From Entomortierella parvispora (taxonomy: Eukaryota > Mortierellomycota > Mortierellomycetes > Mortierellales > Mortierellaceae): a DNA stretch of 64,000 nucleotides. The notes beneath the pieces were generated by a model. It saw only the letters and a list, made by a program, of their open reading frames with translations. It ran no database searches and was not told the origin of the DNA. The stretch spans positions 868,001-932,000 of the forward strand of contig OY752146.1 of the NCBI GenBank assembly GCA_963573315.1. Direction: 5' to 3'. Of this stretch, positions 11,888-24,832 are shown piece by piece. A program made the translations under genes and the position numbers. The first letter of the stretch is position 1, and every line of letters begins with the position of its first letter.

Positions 11888-13685
11888 AGTTCCAACAAAT
11901 CACACGCGCCCTATTGCCTTTATTGAGTTCGATTTTCGGTAGATTTTCTCCCATGCGACTTTTTTGTTTGTTTGTCAAGAAGGAGATTATTTTTCCTTCC
12001 TGCCTGCCCACAACAACAAGAGCCCTCGGCCGATTTCAAAGAGATTTGAATTCCGATAAACAAAATTCTTTCAATTGAACAAGAATTTCCAAGAACTACA
12101 ACAAAGGGGGTGGAGCATTGAGCACAAATTGACAGAAAAAGGAAAGAGGCCAAAAGGCGATTTTTACAGTCCAATCTGTTGAGTGGATATTACACCAACA
12201 TGAATCTACTATTCAATCTAGCTACGTTTCTTCTGGGAAGATTCAGTCGAGGTAAAAGGAACAACACGGCTTGGCGTTATTACACTCGACTACACACTGT
12301 AGTCTAACTGTTTATTAATATGCTCATGAACATGAAGAAGTCTGAAGCGCAGGAAAGGAAAAAAAGGAAAAGGGAGAGCTTCAGAGGACAATTGTTGGGG
12401 ATGTGCAACAAAAAAGAAGGCACAAAAAAAAAAAAGACCTGTTACACTTTCCCGCAGGGAGTTTGTGGGTCGTACGTCTGCAGCATGGCAGTCAATTACG
12501 TGCATGTGCAGAAGAAGCAAACAATTGTCATTCGCATTTGTCAGTGTTTGATTTTTGTTCTCCAGAACTGAAAAAGCCCAAAAAAAGAGGTACTGTAGGT
12601 ACGTCCAAGAAGGAAGAAACAAAGAAGGGGGTTGGTGGTGCCTTTGCGCTTTTCTTCCCGCCGCAAGAGGGTCTTTCGAGATTATTCAATCCCAGCGTTT
12701 TTTTTGTTCTGTTCAACTGAACGTGATGGTCGTTCCGTCCCTGTTTGCTCACCGCACGAACCTTGGGACATGCTTGGAAGCACAACGGGTGCAGGACAAC
12801 TCTTTTTTTGTCACAGCCAACAAAGGAAATCATTCACAATTCTACCCCCTTGGAAAATGCAAAAGAAAAAAAGAAAGTCAAAGTTCATATAGTCAAAGCA
12901 TTATTCAATTGAAGAGGACCGGATAGAATAGCACAAGGAAAAAGATATAAAAGCCAAGGCGCTGCCTCGATCCGGATCCAGAATAGAATATCCTCTGGAC
13001 CACGCTCCTTGTCAGCCCCCTGGATACATCCCGGTGCTTCGTCTTCTTTGCAGTCTTGCAACTACATGCGCATGTGCAGAGAACAAGGGTTGGGGGGCTG
13101 CGGGTGGTCAGAGTTGGCTCTGACTGATCCTCGTCTGGAACGCGTGCCGCGGGGTGGAGGGACGAAGGAACCTTTTGCTGGAACCCTTCTGCTAGGTTCA
13201 GAGGACATGTTGCTTGGACAAGACGCGGAACAAGCAAAGACCACATCAGGAGCACCAAGAGCAAACAGCGCCAGCAAAAAAAGAAAAAAACAACAATCAT
13301 GGACTGAATTGAACCTTGGTCGTTGGCAGTCTGCCAGTCTGTCTGTCTGTCTGTCGGTCCGTTCGTGTTCTACAAGAAAGCGCGCACACGCGTGCGGACA
13401 GACGGACAGACAGCATGGACAAGGGTGACAGGAAGCAGCATGGCTGACTTGTTGTCTCCACCCGTTTCGTCCCCCCACTTTCTCACTTTGCTCGTTCCTT
13501 TTCCCGCCTCCTTCGCTGTCCCATTCATTCATTCGTTCGTTCGTTTTTTCTTTCTTTTTTTTGTTTTTCTTTTCTACCCATTCACATCCTCTTTTTCCCT
13601 TTCACCATTGATTCGCCTTTGAATCTGGCTTCCCCGTCTTTCCCTGACAGCCGCTTCCTCAGACCTGGACTAGGCAACTCGCACC
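11888..13685. other. Intergenic region, no gene seen
   Basis: A-rich and T-rich low-complexity DNA with scattered short frames lacking conserved motifs. A (TCTG)n tract lies near 13340-13360 and a (CATT/CGTT)n tract near 13525-13548. The final 200 bp are pyrimidine-rich, as expected for the 5' leader of the next gene. Confidence 0.6.
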
Positions 13686-16600
13686 ATGTCGTCCAAGCCT
13701 GGCTTTTCCATGCCTCCCGCCACCACCTTTATGACTGAGCAACAACATCCCCATCAGAATTCACATCAGTATCCACAGCACCATTCCCAGCAGCAGCAAC
13801 AACAACAACAGCAACAACAGCAGCAACAGCAGTTCTTTGAACATCGCTCGCCCCAGGTTCATAATGGTGCAATGGACAATCAGCACCCCGAATACAACTA
13901 CACTTATGGTAGTCAGCATGCACACTTTCAACCGCAACAACAGCTGCACCAACACCACCACCACCAACAGCAACAACAGCAGCAACAGCAACAACAGCAG
14001 CAACAGCAACAACAACAACAGCAGCAGCAGTTCCAGCTTCAACACCACCGCCACAACTCGCATCATAGTGCCAGTCCCCAGCAGCGCAACAGTGCCACTG
14101 GGTACAATCCGGCCGTTGTCACCCCACCCCTGTACACTACTACCCCTGGCTTCCTCTCCCCACCTCCGCATCCACGCACACCTTCGGACCGCATCCCGAG
14201 CCCGGGCCCCCCTGGTGCCAGGACGCGCAAACACGAATCGCTCCCCTCAATGAGCCTCGGCGGCGGTCCTGCTGGGACAGCGACCGCGCGCAAGGCGTAC
14301 GACTCGAACGACTCTTATTTCACGCTCCACCCTCACGCGCCTCCGCTCGCGCGTCCTCACCCGATCCAGCCCTCTTCGCCGCAGGAGCAGCACCTGCATG
14401 CTGCACAAAGGGCACCTTACTCGGCCGTCATCGCTGGTCCCGGTGCTGGAACAGGAACAGGAGCAGAGCGGCCCTATGGCGACTCCGAGGCTGGGCAGCA
14501 CCCCTCGGGACAACCCATGCAGCCGCCCTTGTCGCGTCTCTCCTCGATCCACGCTCCTGCTGATCGTACTGGCCGGTCCTCGCCCTATGGGTCGCCCCCT
14601 TTCAGACCATCAACACCGTCGCATGCTGCTGGCATGCAGCACCCCTCCAGAGTAGACCCGCAGCCATCGCACCAACACCACTACCACCAGCAACAGTTGC
14701 CCGGTCAAACGCCTGAGCCAAAGTATGCTCCGCAACCCCCTCACACTCCAAGCGCTCATCCCCCACCACAAAAGCACCCAGATCGCCATCGTCAGCAGAA
14801 GCACCACAGCCTCCAGGATCATCACTATCGTGCACAGGAGCAGTATCCGCCTCATGTTCAACCAAAGGCCGCTTTGTCCAACTCCTCGGGTGCACCGGTG
14901 TACGAGCACGGACCAGATGGACGGTATCCAGCGACCGGTCGATCGGCTCAATTTCCCTCGGATGAGCCGCCAACACAGTCCGGTGCTCATCGCCCATTTG
15001 CTCGCAACAGTGGCGACGGCAGCTTTGGCCTTGCTGGTCGAGAGATATCGCTGGAACACAGGGACCAAGCCGTTCGAGAGCAGCATTTGGCCCAGCGACA
15101 GGATCCTTCAAGGGAAATGTCTGGGACTTTTGCCAACGAGGACCGTTCTGGTCCCTCTCAGGATGAGAGGATGCAGGGCTTTGAAGATGACTACCGTCGG
15201 CAGAGAGGGGTCCCAGCCCCATCTCAGCCCTCGCAGGTTCCTTCAGGTGTTCATGTGGAAGAAGGGTCGAGCCAACCAGCTGCTTACTATCGCGCTACCC
15301 AGGCACAGCCAGGGCCGGATCCCAGAGCCTCAGGGGGGGCTTTCGGTCCACGGTCAGAGTCCCAGCCTCAGATGCTCCATCGACACAGCCATAGCCACGA
15401 ACGTTTTGATCTCATGCCACCAAATACCCACCAGCCACCCAAGGACATGACCATTGTGCGGCAAAGGAGAGACCAGAGTCCATATACCCCACGCGAGTCT
15501 GAAGGGTTTCCTCAGGTATGTGACAGGAGTACGGAAACAGATCTATCTAAATTGGTATCAAATGGTCATTTTTACTAATCAAATCTTTCTCCCTTTAGCA
15601 TGCAGATGTTCATACCAGCGTCTCTCGGTTTGGCCAAAATAGAATAGACACTGCGACGCAACCACCAGGGTATCTTCCTCTCAAGGTCGGTCGGAATCAA
15701 GAACGCGAGCTTCAGGTAGGACAGCCAGCAGTGATGTACGATAACCCTGTCCATCAGCGGCCATCGACGCCAGTACATCCACAACCCCGGCAGCACCACG
15801 AGCAACAGCAACAAATTCGAATGCAGATGATGCAAGAGCAAACAAGGACATTTCGCTCTCAGCATTCTCCCCAGCACCCACAACCAAGAGCTGCAGCCCC
15901 TACCCTGAACGGTATGCCTGTGGGTGATGCAGGGCATAATCCGGCCAATATACGTTTCACCTCCGGCCCGCGCTTCAACGCTGACCATGTGTTGCCTCAG
16001 GACACTGATGGTTATCGTCATCCTGTAAGAATGCACAGTTTGTAGACCTCTTGACTTGTTTCATGGACCTTTACTTACCTCTCTACTTCCATATCTGAAC
16101 TAATCAAAGGACGAACGTCTTCAACAGCAAAGTATACCAGGCTTCGAGCAGCACGAAAGGTCAGATCCCCGCAGTATGGTGGCACGAACATCAAGTCTTA
16201 CAGAATCGAATCAGAGCCGGCTACATCAATCCGATCATTCTGGCCCTGCTTCTGCCCCGGCAGTAGTAGAGCACGACGCTCGCTCACTATATGGGGCTCG
16301 ACAAGAACTTGAAAGCGTTGACTCGATACGCGCTGGTGAATATCAAGGAAATCTTGGGCGCAATGTGGAGCAATCCGGACAGCGTTTGCAGGCACACCCA
16401 TTTGATGCCCTTCCAAAGACTTTCCGCCACCCGTCGCATTCCCAGCAGGAACCTCAACAACAGAGAGCCCTCCCGTCTTCCCCACCCTTCATGTCTCCAG
16501 CCGATAGGCGACCGTCTGATCCTCAAGCCAACGACAGGGTATCGAATATGAGCCAAGCTGTTCATTTCAACGACCACAGAGACAGGCAATCTCAAGTATA

Positions 16601-19600
16601 CGATGAGCGACAATACCCAAACAACAATATCGCCTCGCAGCAGCCTCACAATGGACCCGGAGTTCACTCAGAAGATACCTATCTTCAGCAGCCATATCCT
16701 CAAGAACAAAGTTCATTCTTATGTCCTCCGCCTCCACCATCTGGTTGGCAAAACGAGAGACTGCAGAGAGAGCAGTGGGATCACTTAGATGCGGAGCCAG
16801 CATATCAGATGCAGGAGCAGGCTGCAGGGAGAATGAGCGATTTGAAACATGACGATCCTTCAGATTCCAAAGGGGATGGGCGCTCGTCCTTGATGAGAAC
16901 AGCTCCGTCAACCTTGCATTGTCATTCACACGATGTGAGTTACAGTACAGGATATCCAACACAGATGGTCGGCTTAGCACGAGAATCACCCTCAGTGTCA
17001 ACCCGATCTCGATCCCCAGAGTCTGGAAAGAAGAAAGGAAAAAAGTTGAAGTCCCGTGTAGGGACGGACATGCAGCAAGATTCCACGATGTCGCACCAGG
17101 CTTCTGAACATTCACCAAGGTCCGCGCCTGTTTCGTCTTCTGGAAATCAAAGTGAGCTGACAATAGTCATGGAAAAACAGTCGCCGACATCTAAGAGACA
17201 AGGTCGCAGGAACAAGCCAGCTGGGGATCCAGAGACGGAAATGAAGATAGCCATGCTCAAACCTTGGAGTGTCATTACCCCTGCGAGTCACCGCAAATCA
17301 GTTGGCGATGGAGATGTACCTGCGCACCCATCTCGAGCATTAGACCCAACAGCAACTCTGGGCAAGCCTGACAGAGTCCCGGAGCATCCTCAGGCTGACA
17401 GCGCTGCTTTGTTCCATCAGCAGTTGCCTTCAAGGAGTGACATGGGGGGGCGAGGATATGATCTTAGAGAGTCAGCTCTGGTGGATGATAGAGGTTTCGC
17501 TATGAAGCAAGGCACTAGCCCGTTCTCTCCCATGGAATACGAGAGACAGCAACCTGATCATCAGCTCCGGACCCAACAGCACCACATGTACCCTCCGCCA
17601 TCCATGACGCACCGTCCTCACGATATTCCTTCGAGCCGTAATGAGTATGGCTCCATTGAGGAGCTTGAAATTCAGCAAAGGCAACATTCGGAGCAAGTAC
17701 GGCACCAGGAGCATCTAGAGAGACAACATCAACAGCACATACACCTTCAAAACGAGCAAAGTGGGATCCACCAAGGGCAATTTCCCAGACAGCCGCAAGA
17801 TGAGGAGCGATTGCAGCAAGGACACTCATCGCATCTATCACACCCGCCCTCTGGTGCTCCAAAGTATGGCATCCCTCCCGCAGAGGCCACTGCAACCTCA
17901 ACAGCGGCTACTCATATCGCGGCTACTCATATCGCGGCTGGCCATTTGGAAGCAGATGTGGCAGATGCATTGATCAATTTTCAACACCAACACCAACATT
18001 CGCCACACCAACGTCACTCTTCACATGAACAGCTACACTCGCAACATCCCCAGCTTCAAGCTCAGCATCCATCAGGTTTTCACACTCAGGAAACCACACC
18101 AAACCACGTGCACGACTCGATTGTGGCCATTAAAGCCAGGGACACAAATGAAAAGAGAAAAGTTCGTCCGGAGACAGTCATGCGGCCGTTGGACCCCACC
18201 AACTGTCAGGGCGCATATGATTCTGTAATGCAAGAGGAGAGCGGGTCATCCTCATCACATCGAGGACATTCATCCCAGCAGCTAGGATCTTTGACGGCTG
18301 CAGCTCGCCCTGACTGGGCTCCAGAAGAGCAAGAGACAGCTCGTATCTTGCAGGATATGATGAATGATCGGGCTCAGCAGGAAACGTACATGATGGAGCA
18401 GGAGGGACCACATCACTCTCATCATACCCGCAACTACAGTGGGCCTGATTCTGGTATGATGACTGCAAGATCACCGGAGCCGCATCGACTGGACTCTAAT
18501 TTTGGTCAAAACGGACCATCGCGGATGATGTCTGGCCGTCCACAGCAATTCCTGGCCGGTGAGGAGATGGATATTGACCCACTGCACCCAGATAATGCCG
18601 GCGCTATAGAGCAGCAAGGGCAGCAAAGGCAACAAATGCACAATCAAAGTCACTATCGCCCCCATCCCACTGAAATTGATACCGTTCCACGCCAAGCAGC
18701 TACGGAGGCAGAACCTCTTCGGTTTTCACATCATCCAGAGCCAGCAGTTGGTCATCATGGACCATCACAGTCCCAGAAACATCCAAGTGCACAGCCTGTC
18801 GCTTCTCATGAGCACATCCCGCAAGGCTATGTAGAAGGTGGGTCTCGCAGAAAGATCTATACCGGCGTGGTGTTGCAGGTACTAACCGGGATCAATACCC
18901 TATTGCACCATTATCATTGTGTAGAGCTTCAAGAGCGTGATAGACACGACCACCGTTCGTACGATAATGCACAAGGGATGTTTAAAAGTGAAGGCCAGTT
19001 GATGGATGACCAGATGGGGGCTGGTCAGTCACACGGACGAGGTCCGCCCATAGACCCCTTGAGTCATGAGCGGCACCAACCCCATATGCAACAGCCGGGA
19101 ATTCATCGCCATGATCTACAGCCACACCCAGGACGTCGTCAGCACATTCAACAGCCTTCTGAGTCTCATCCTCAACATCATCATTATGCACCACCGCCGC
19201 CGCAGTACAACCCGCAACTGCATCATCAGGAGGGACAAGTTCAATTCCAACATTCTCAAATTCAAAATCAGCAGCAGGTTTCTTTAGAGGATGAGGCACG
19301 GCAACGTTGGCTTGAGGAGAAACATCGCGCTCAAGACCCCCATTCACAGCACTCTTACACTAGTCGCCAACAATACCAGCACTCTGGACAGCCAATGCAA
19401 GTTGACATGGATCAGAGCGGGACCCAGACTTCAAGAATGACGGTTCCAGAGATTCAACAGTCAGTGGTCCTAGTAACAACGACTGCCGGCAACACCAGTT
19501 CCCAGACGTCGGCTCCCGCTACCCCCACTGGGAAAGGCAAGGGTAAGGGTCGAGGCAAAATTCTAAAGGCCTCAAAAGGGCAGACTGGGGAAACTGTCTC

Positions 19601-22600
19601 GAACCAAGGTACTTGTTCTACTACACTGTGAACAACTCGCAGTATATTGTGCGTCCCTTGCTCATCTGTATCTGTTTCGTATATTTAGATTCTCAAGAGT
19701 CAACTCGCTCAGGCGTAGCTATTCAAACAGCAGCAGCAGCAGACGATAGATCGACAATTCCCAAGCCTGGACGAAAGAAGAATGTTCGCACCAAAACGTC
19801 GTCACAGGAGCAGTCGTCCACAGATACATTAGATTCAACTGCTATGGATGCGTCTGCCCAGCTGAATGGAGGGGACTCCGGTCGTTCGAGAACAGCGACA
19901 CGAGAAGAAAGCTCCCAAAGCCATATTCTTTCATCACCTAGTTCGGATCCTAATGGCCAGGAGAGTGCCAAGGTCTCACGACCCAAGAGCATGCTCTTTG
20001 GCTCTGGCGTAATTCTTGTGGACAAGCTACCAGGAGATTCCGACCCTGATGATGACATGGGAGAAAAATCCCCCGTGAACTTCCCGCCTGCCAAATATCT
20101 TTCAGAAAAGACAAGAGCAGCACTGGGCTATACCCCAAAAAACCCTGCGGACGAAAATGCTGGTCAAGCAAGTGGGGATAAGACCGCAGTATCCTCGACT
20201 GTATTCTCCTTGAAGAAACTGCGGGCTGGCGGCGCTCACGACATCCAGACGCTCAGCACCGAGCCGCAGAAACAGGAAGGAGAAGGTCAACAGGAGCATT
20301 CGGTCCAGGAGGGCGCCCCTTACTCCAACAACAAGACAAGTGCAAGTGTTCGAACCCGCAGGATTGCGATCACTAGAAGCGCCGATGTTGATATTGAGAA
20401 AAGCAACCAAATCGCAAGGTCAGCCGAAGGGCATGCGTGGATGCACTCAAGTTCTCCAACGGCTAGCGTAACACCCAGTACATCAATGACTTCGGAAGGG
20501 GATGCCAGCAAACGTCGGGTCAAAGTCAAGCCAAAGAGACTTCGAATTGATGATATTGACTTGCGACAGCAGCTCCAACGCTCGTTGTCTTCTGTAACGG
20601 ACCCCGAATCAGCGGTGGTGTCTGAACAGCCTCTTCAGAGGGATGTCGTTCAGCCCGAAGCTGTCTCGTGCGACGATCTCGAAGGCACTGAGGATGAAGG
20701 CTGTGGAGTGGACAAAGATGACGACAAGTCTGTTCACAGTTTTCGTGAATCAGGAAGCTATAGGCGTGACAACGATTACAACAACCACGAAAATGAGAAC
20801 GATGACGATAAAAGTGGAGGAGGGGGAGGTAATATGACGCGTCGAGGCGGTCAGCAAACTCTCGTGGACAGTGGATCTAATAGCAAGAGCACCCAAGGAG
20901 GGACCAGTGGCTCCAATGGTAGTCAGAGGAGCAAGCAGGGTGGTGGCGATAACAGCACCGGAAAACATTCATTATCAGCTTCTGTTTCTTCTGGCGTGGA
21001 CTCCTTCCCAAATGATGAAGGTGATGCTAGCGAACCCGACGAAATTGGCAATGAAACTGCCATCAAGTCGGAGGATTCACAGTTGGAGACAGCGTCTGTG
21101 ATTAACCGCTTGAAAATCATGAAGCGCAAGTCCAACTCCAACCTGACTGGTTCCAATCTGTTCAAGAAGAGCAAAGACATGTCCAAGGATAGCACCTCTG
21201 CAAGTTTTCTGGCCTCTTCCGCTGGGTCGCCAACCTCTCCATCGATTTTGAAAACTCAAGAGAATGACATGAATGTCGAGCCACCAGCTGGCGATGCCAT
21301 AATTCCATCCATAAAGCTCAAAAAGCAGAAGGAGGAAGAAGAGGATGAAATGATGGACTACCTTCCGATGGAGGATGATATCAGCTGCCCTCATCTTTTT
21401 GGTATTGAGGATTCAGAAAACGAGGCAGAGGAGGTTGATGACGATCGGGATGAGGAGGATGTTGATGAAAACGACGATGAGAACGACAATATGGACGAAG
21501 GCCTTGCAGAGGGATCTTCACCTTCTGCAACTGCTAAAGATCTTCCTACACGCCAAGGACCTCCCACATCAAAACCAGAAGATGAAGGCAAAGTTGGTTC
21601 GAGAAAAAAGTCGATCAGCGGCGGTGGCACAAAAGGTCAGCAACCAGTCAGTCCATCAGATCCTATTCAGGTCAAAGGTCGCGACTGGGTCAAGCGCTTG
21701 GCCATGCCTGAAACTGCATGGGTAAATATGTGAAGGATTTCCTCTTGTATCTGGTGGTCAAGTTCAAATCTTCCCAACTAACAATCTAACAATTTATTAT
21801 TTTTGCACATTTTTCTTTTTGCACATATCACAGGAAGAGACCTTCAAGACCTATGAAAGTGTCAAACGATTTAAAGAGCTCAAAAATCGACAGCCAGTGC
21901 GCAAGCGAGAAGCGATTTTGGCTGCCATTTTGTACATTGTCTGTCGTAATCAAAACTCACCGCGAACGTTCTCGGAAATCTGTACTGCTTCTGGAGTGAA
22001 GCGCGGTGACGTTGGTACTTATTACCGCCTGATGCTCAAGATCTTGGAACCTTCCCAGAACGCCACAGCCAGTGCTCGTGATACAGATGCAGAGGCATTC
22101 ATGGTAAGGGGGAGAGAAGCTCGTGCCTTACTACTTGCTTGAATTTTTATTACACTGGTAAGCCATTCCAACTTACTCTTTTGTTCTACCTCTCTAGACT
22201 CGCTGGTGTGAATCACTCTCATTACCACCCCAGGTTAGACATGCAGCCGTTCATGTTTTTAGTCTTGCCAACAGTATGAATCTGACTTCGGGGAAGTGTC
22301 CTTCCTCTGTTGGAGCTGCGGCGATCTATCTTTGCATCTTTTCATGGAATGACGCACGTAGACTTGCAAGATGTCAAAGATTCAGCTGCTCGGGTTGTCA
22401 AGGCCAGGGTGCTATTGGATCTAATCAACAACAGCAAGGGGTTATCATCCAAGCTAATGGCGTCTCATCCGTGACTGCCAACAACAGTAACAGCAGCAGC
22501 AATCACAGTCCAGTCATTTTCGGCGCCGGTGCTGGCGGTGGCCATCCAGGAGCTGATCAAGATCAAGGGTGGATAAAGAAAGAGCACAAGGACGTCGCGG

Positions 22601-22713
22601 CTGCTGTGGGCGTTGTTAGCGCTACACTGCTGGGATGTTTTCGTAACCTGGCACCGGAGCGCGAGAGGCTGATCCCAGAAGAGTTTTTGAGAGCGGCGAT
22701 CGAGGGTGTGTGA
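13686..22713 (+). CDS. Giant Q/H-rich protein with C-terminal TFIIB-like cyclin folds
   Basis: Probable TFIIB-related regulator. Exons: 13686-15515, 15599-16024, 16110-19608, 19689-21721, 21834-22103 and 22198-22713; total 2,857 codons in frame. Residues 1 to about 2590 are low complexity: poly-Q, His/Gln/Pro-rich, then Ser/Glu/Asp-rich with an acidic block near residues 2490-2530. The last 260 residues hold two cyclin repeats. Repeat 1 carries ILAAILYIVCRNQNSPRTF and SGVKRGDVGTYYRLMLKIL, matching TFIIB repeat 1. Repeat 2 carries SSVGAAAIYLCIFSW and EHKDVAAAVGVVSATLL, interrupted by a roughly 65-residue Q/N/S/G insert. No N-terminal zinc ribbon is visible, so it is unlikely to be the general factor. 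The 3' end may be longer (see 22788). That one gene spans the whole stretch is inferred from phase-compatible introns; a split into two genes cannot be excluded. Confidence 0.75.
13788..14030 (+). repeat. Two CAG/CAA poly-glutamine tracts
   Basis: Mixed CAG/CAA runs at about 13788-13832 (15 Gln) and 13965-14030 (over 20 Gln), separated by a His/Tyr/Gln-rich segment in exon 1 of the TFIIB-like gene. The mixed codons suggest selection on the glutamine run and not only slippage. Confidence 0.9.
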
Positions 22714-22787
22714 GGGGTGACTCTTCGTCAATGTTCCAAAATAAACTGCTTTATTAATACTGATAGCACTGCATGGGTGAATACAAG

Positions 22788-23126
22788 CGCCTTTCCCGTT
22801 ACCGTCATTGTGGAATCGAACTTCCTGGCATTACGCCGGCCCCCAACCGGCAGCTATGGATGTGGCCTCTGGACGAATCAATGCCCCGATATTCTCGGCC
22901 GCAAAAGATGTGAATGACTACTATGGGCTGTACCGAGAGGGCACACAGAATGAACTTGAGTTTGAAGGAGTGGCAAATCTCGGTTTTGGTGTCGACCCAA
23001 ATGCAAAGGATGTCAATTGTCGCTTGAACGCAGCACGACTCGATCTGTTCTCAAGCTGGTTACAAAACTGGCAACTGCTTCTCACCACGACTGGACTAAA
23101 TCTGTGCCGAGAACATCAGCCTGTCT
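22788..23126 (+). other. Possible extra 3' coding exon of the TFIIB-like gene
   Basis: A 112-codon open stretch with coding-like composition (for example SGRINAPIFSAAKDVNDYYG and LEFEGVANLGFGVDPNAKDV). It could be joined to the TFIIB-like gene by a GT donor at 22706 and an AG acceptor at 22786-22787, which keeps frame and removes the TGA at 22711. The frame then runs into a poly-T tract, so its true end is unclear. No domain is recognised. It could also be 3' UTR. Confidence 0.3.
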
Positions 23127-23151
23127 TTTTTTTTTTTTTTTTTTTTTTTTT
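23126..23151. repeat. Poly-T tract (26 T)
   Basis: Homopolymer between the TFIIB-like gene and the next gene, about 200 bp upstream of that gene's start codon. Confidence 0.9.
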
Positions 23152-23357
23152 GGGAGTTACAGAACGCGTCTGGTGCGAAACGCGTTCTAATCACGTGCAT
23201 TTTTTTTTTTGTTTCTGAAGACATTTTTTTCCCTCCTGTTTCTGCTCCGCATTGTTTCTGCTGAAGCGAGTCACTCGCGCTGGGAAGACAACTTGTGTAC
23301 CCTTTCAATCTCTTGATCTCTTGAACAACAACCCTCACCCTACACTGTACCACAGAC

Positions 23358-24521
23358 ATGGCTGCACCACCGCCACCCAGCAACAATGCCAATTTCCATG
23401 TCGGCGGCGTTGGTGTTCCCGGTGCTCAAGTTGAGATCTTGGAGAACATGCAGCCCGAGAAGCATATCCTTGAGCAAGCGCACCAACCTCAGTCTCTACC
23501 ACAGCCTCAGCAACCACAACCCCAGCAACAGTACTATCAGCAACCTCATCAGAGTCAGCAGTTTGAGCAGCAGTATCAGCAGTCATTTTTCACTCAACCA
23601 AACACGACAGAGATGTCAGCGACCGCCAACGCAATCCAACAGCAGATGGCCCCTCCTACCACCGTTCCTTTGAACACCAACACGATCGGAGATGGATTTC
23701 CTGGTTACTCTGTTGGAGGCGTTGGTGTCCCTGGAGCCAAGGTCGAGTTGATGCCTTTGGTGCAACCTGGACAAGATGCTGCATTGGAAGGTCAATTGGA
23801 CACTGTCCAACACGTGTCCGCTTTGAGACCTCCAGTAGGACCCTTTGATCCCCCAGCACCTACAGCTACGACAGCGCCCATCCCTCTACTTCAGTCCGAA
23901 TCCTTCTCACAGAATGCTGGACCACCTATGATCCAAATTGATCGCCAAGCTTCGATGCTCCAGCAACAGCAGCAACAGCAGCAATTATATCAGCAATTAC
24001 AGCAGCAACAGCAACTATATCAGCAACAGCATCTACAGCAGCAACACCTGCAGCAACCTTTTGGGAGTGCATCTATTTCGCCTTTCTCTGTTTCTCCCTC
24101 CGTTTCTCCCCCCCTTTCTCCAAAGATTCACATCGCATCTGAGAACGCCATCGCAGCGGCCGCTGCAGGCCGTGCAGCCGACGCCAGTACGCGCGGTCGA
24201 CGTCGATCTTCCTTTGCATTGTTGGCAGACAAATTCCGATCCGCTTCCCGCTCCCGATCGCCTTCATTGTCACGTCGCCTGTCTCGTACACTCTCACGTC
24301 ATTCGGATGATGGGGATGAGGACTATGAGGCCGCTGGCCCCTATGCGGACGTCAAGTTGGCCCAGAGGGAGCATTTATCTAAATTAAGAGCGGAGCAGGC
24401 AAGGAACAACGTCACCACCAATGTCGATGGATTGCCAATCCCTCCTCCTCCAGAATCCCAGAGTCGCCGCTCCAGCATCAGCCACCTTCTGGGATTGGAC
24501 AAGCCATGGTTGTCACGTTAA
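23358..24521 (+). CDS. Q-rich, RS-rich protein with duplicated GGVGVPGA motif
   Basis: I do not recognise the family. A single exon of 387 aa starts MAAPPPPSNNANFHVGGVGV. The motif VGGVGVPGA followed by a charged stretch (QVEILENMQP, then KVELMPLVQP) occurs twice, near residues 16 and 122, each ahead of a Q-rich or proline-rich linker. A long Gln/Leu/Tyr segment lies near residues 200-230. An alanine run and a basic Ser/Arg block (SRSRSPSLSRRLSRTLSRHS) follow. The C-terminus (YADVKLAQREHLSKLRAEQA and LLGLDKPWLSR) looks conserved-like, with a short amphipathic helix. There is no signal peptide or membrane segment. Length and composition suggest a mostly disordered cytoplasmic or nuclear protein; no function is assigned. 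Confidence 0.75.
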   Translation: MAAPPPPSNNANFHVGGVGVPGAQVEILENMQPEKHILEQAHQPQSLPQPQQPQPQQQYYQQPHQSQQFEQQYQQSFFTQPNTTEMSATANAIQQQMAPPTTVPLNTNTIGDGFPGYSVGGVGVPGAKVELMPLVQPGQDAALEGQLDTVQHVSALRPPVGPFDPPAPTATTAPIPLLQSESFSQNAGPPMIQIDRQASMLQQQQQQQQLYQQLQQQQQLYQQQHLQQQHLQQPFGSASISPFSVSPSVSPPLSPKIHIASENAIAAAAAGRAADASTRGRRRSSFALLADKFRSASRSRSPSLSRRLSRTLSRHSDDGDEDYEAAGPYADVKLAQREHLSKLRAEQARNNVTTNVDGLPIPPPPESQSRRSSISHLLGLDKPWLSR

Positions 24522-24832
24522 AATTTGGGAGCAAGGGTGGGCTGAGCTGCTACAGTTAACACTGTCCAGAGTTCTGTTTTCTTTTCTTTTTTGTGTCCTC
24601 TTTCCTTTTTTCCAAGAAACACCTTGATGTCTTGCCTCTAGAGGATCTCAATATCGGATAGTGAATAGTGTATAGACTACATGGAGTAAAGGGTTCATGG
24701 CACTGTGCCTCACAGACGGCGCTCTAATGAAGGACCCATAACAATAAATCCAATTAAGGTATCATCATGTCACATCCACTGTGCCAGCTTTGTGATTGTA
24801 TTGTTTTTATTGTTCATACAGGGTGCGACAGA

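Noticed and set aside
13761..14234. Minus-strand frame rich in poly-leucine and valine
   Set aside because: It is the antisense of the CAG/CAA poly-glutamine tracts in exon 1 of the TFIIB-like gene.
18879..18924. Apparent 46-nt intron (GTACTAAC...GTGTAG) inside the big TFIIB-like exon
   Set aside because: The surrounding frame continues with the same composition on both sides and removing 46 nt would break it.
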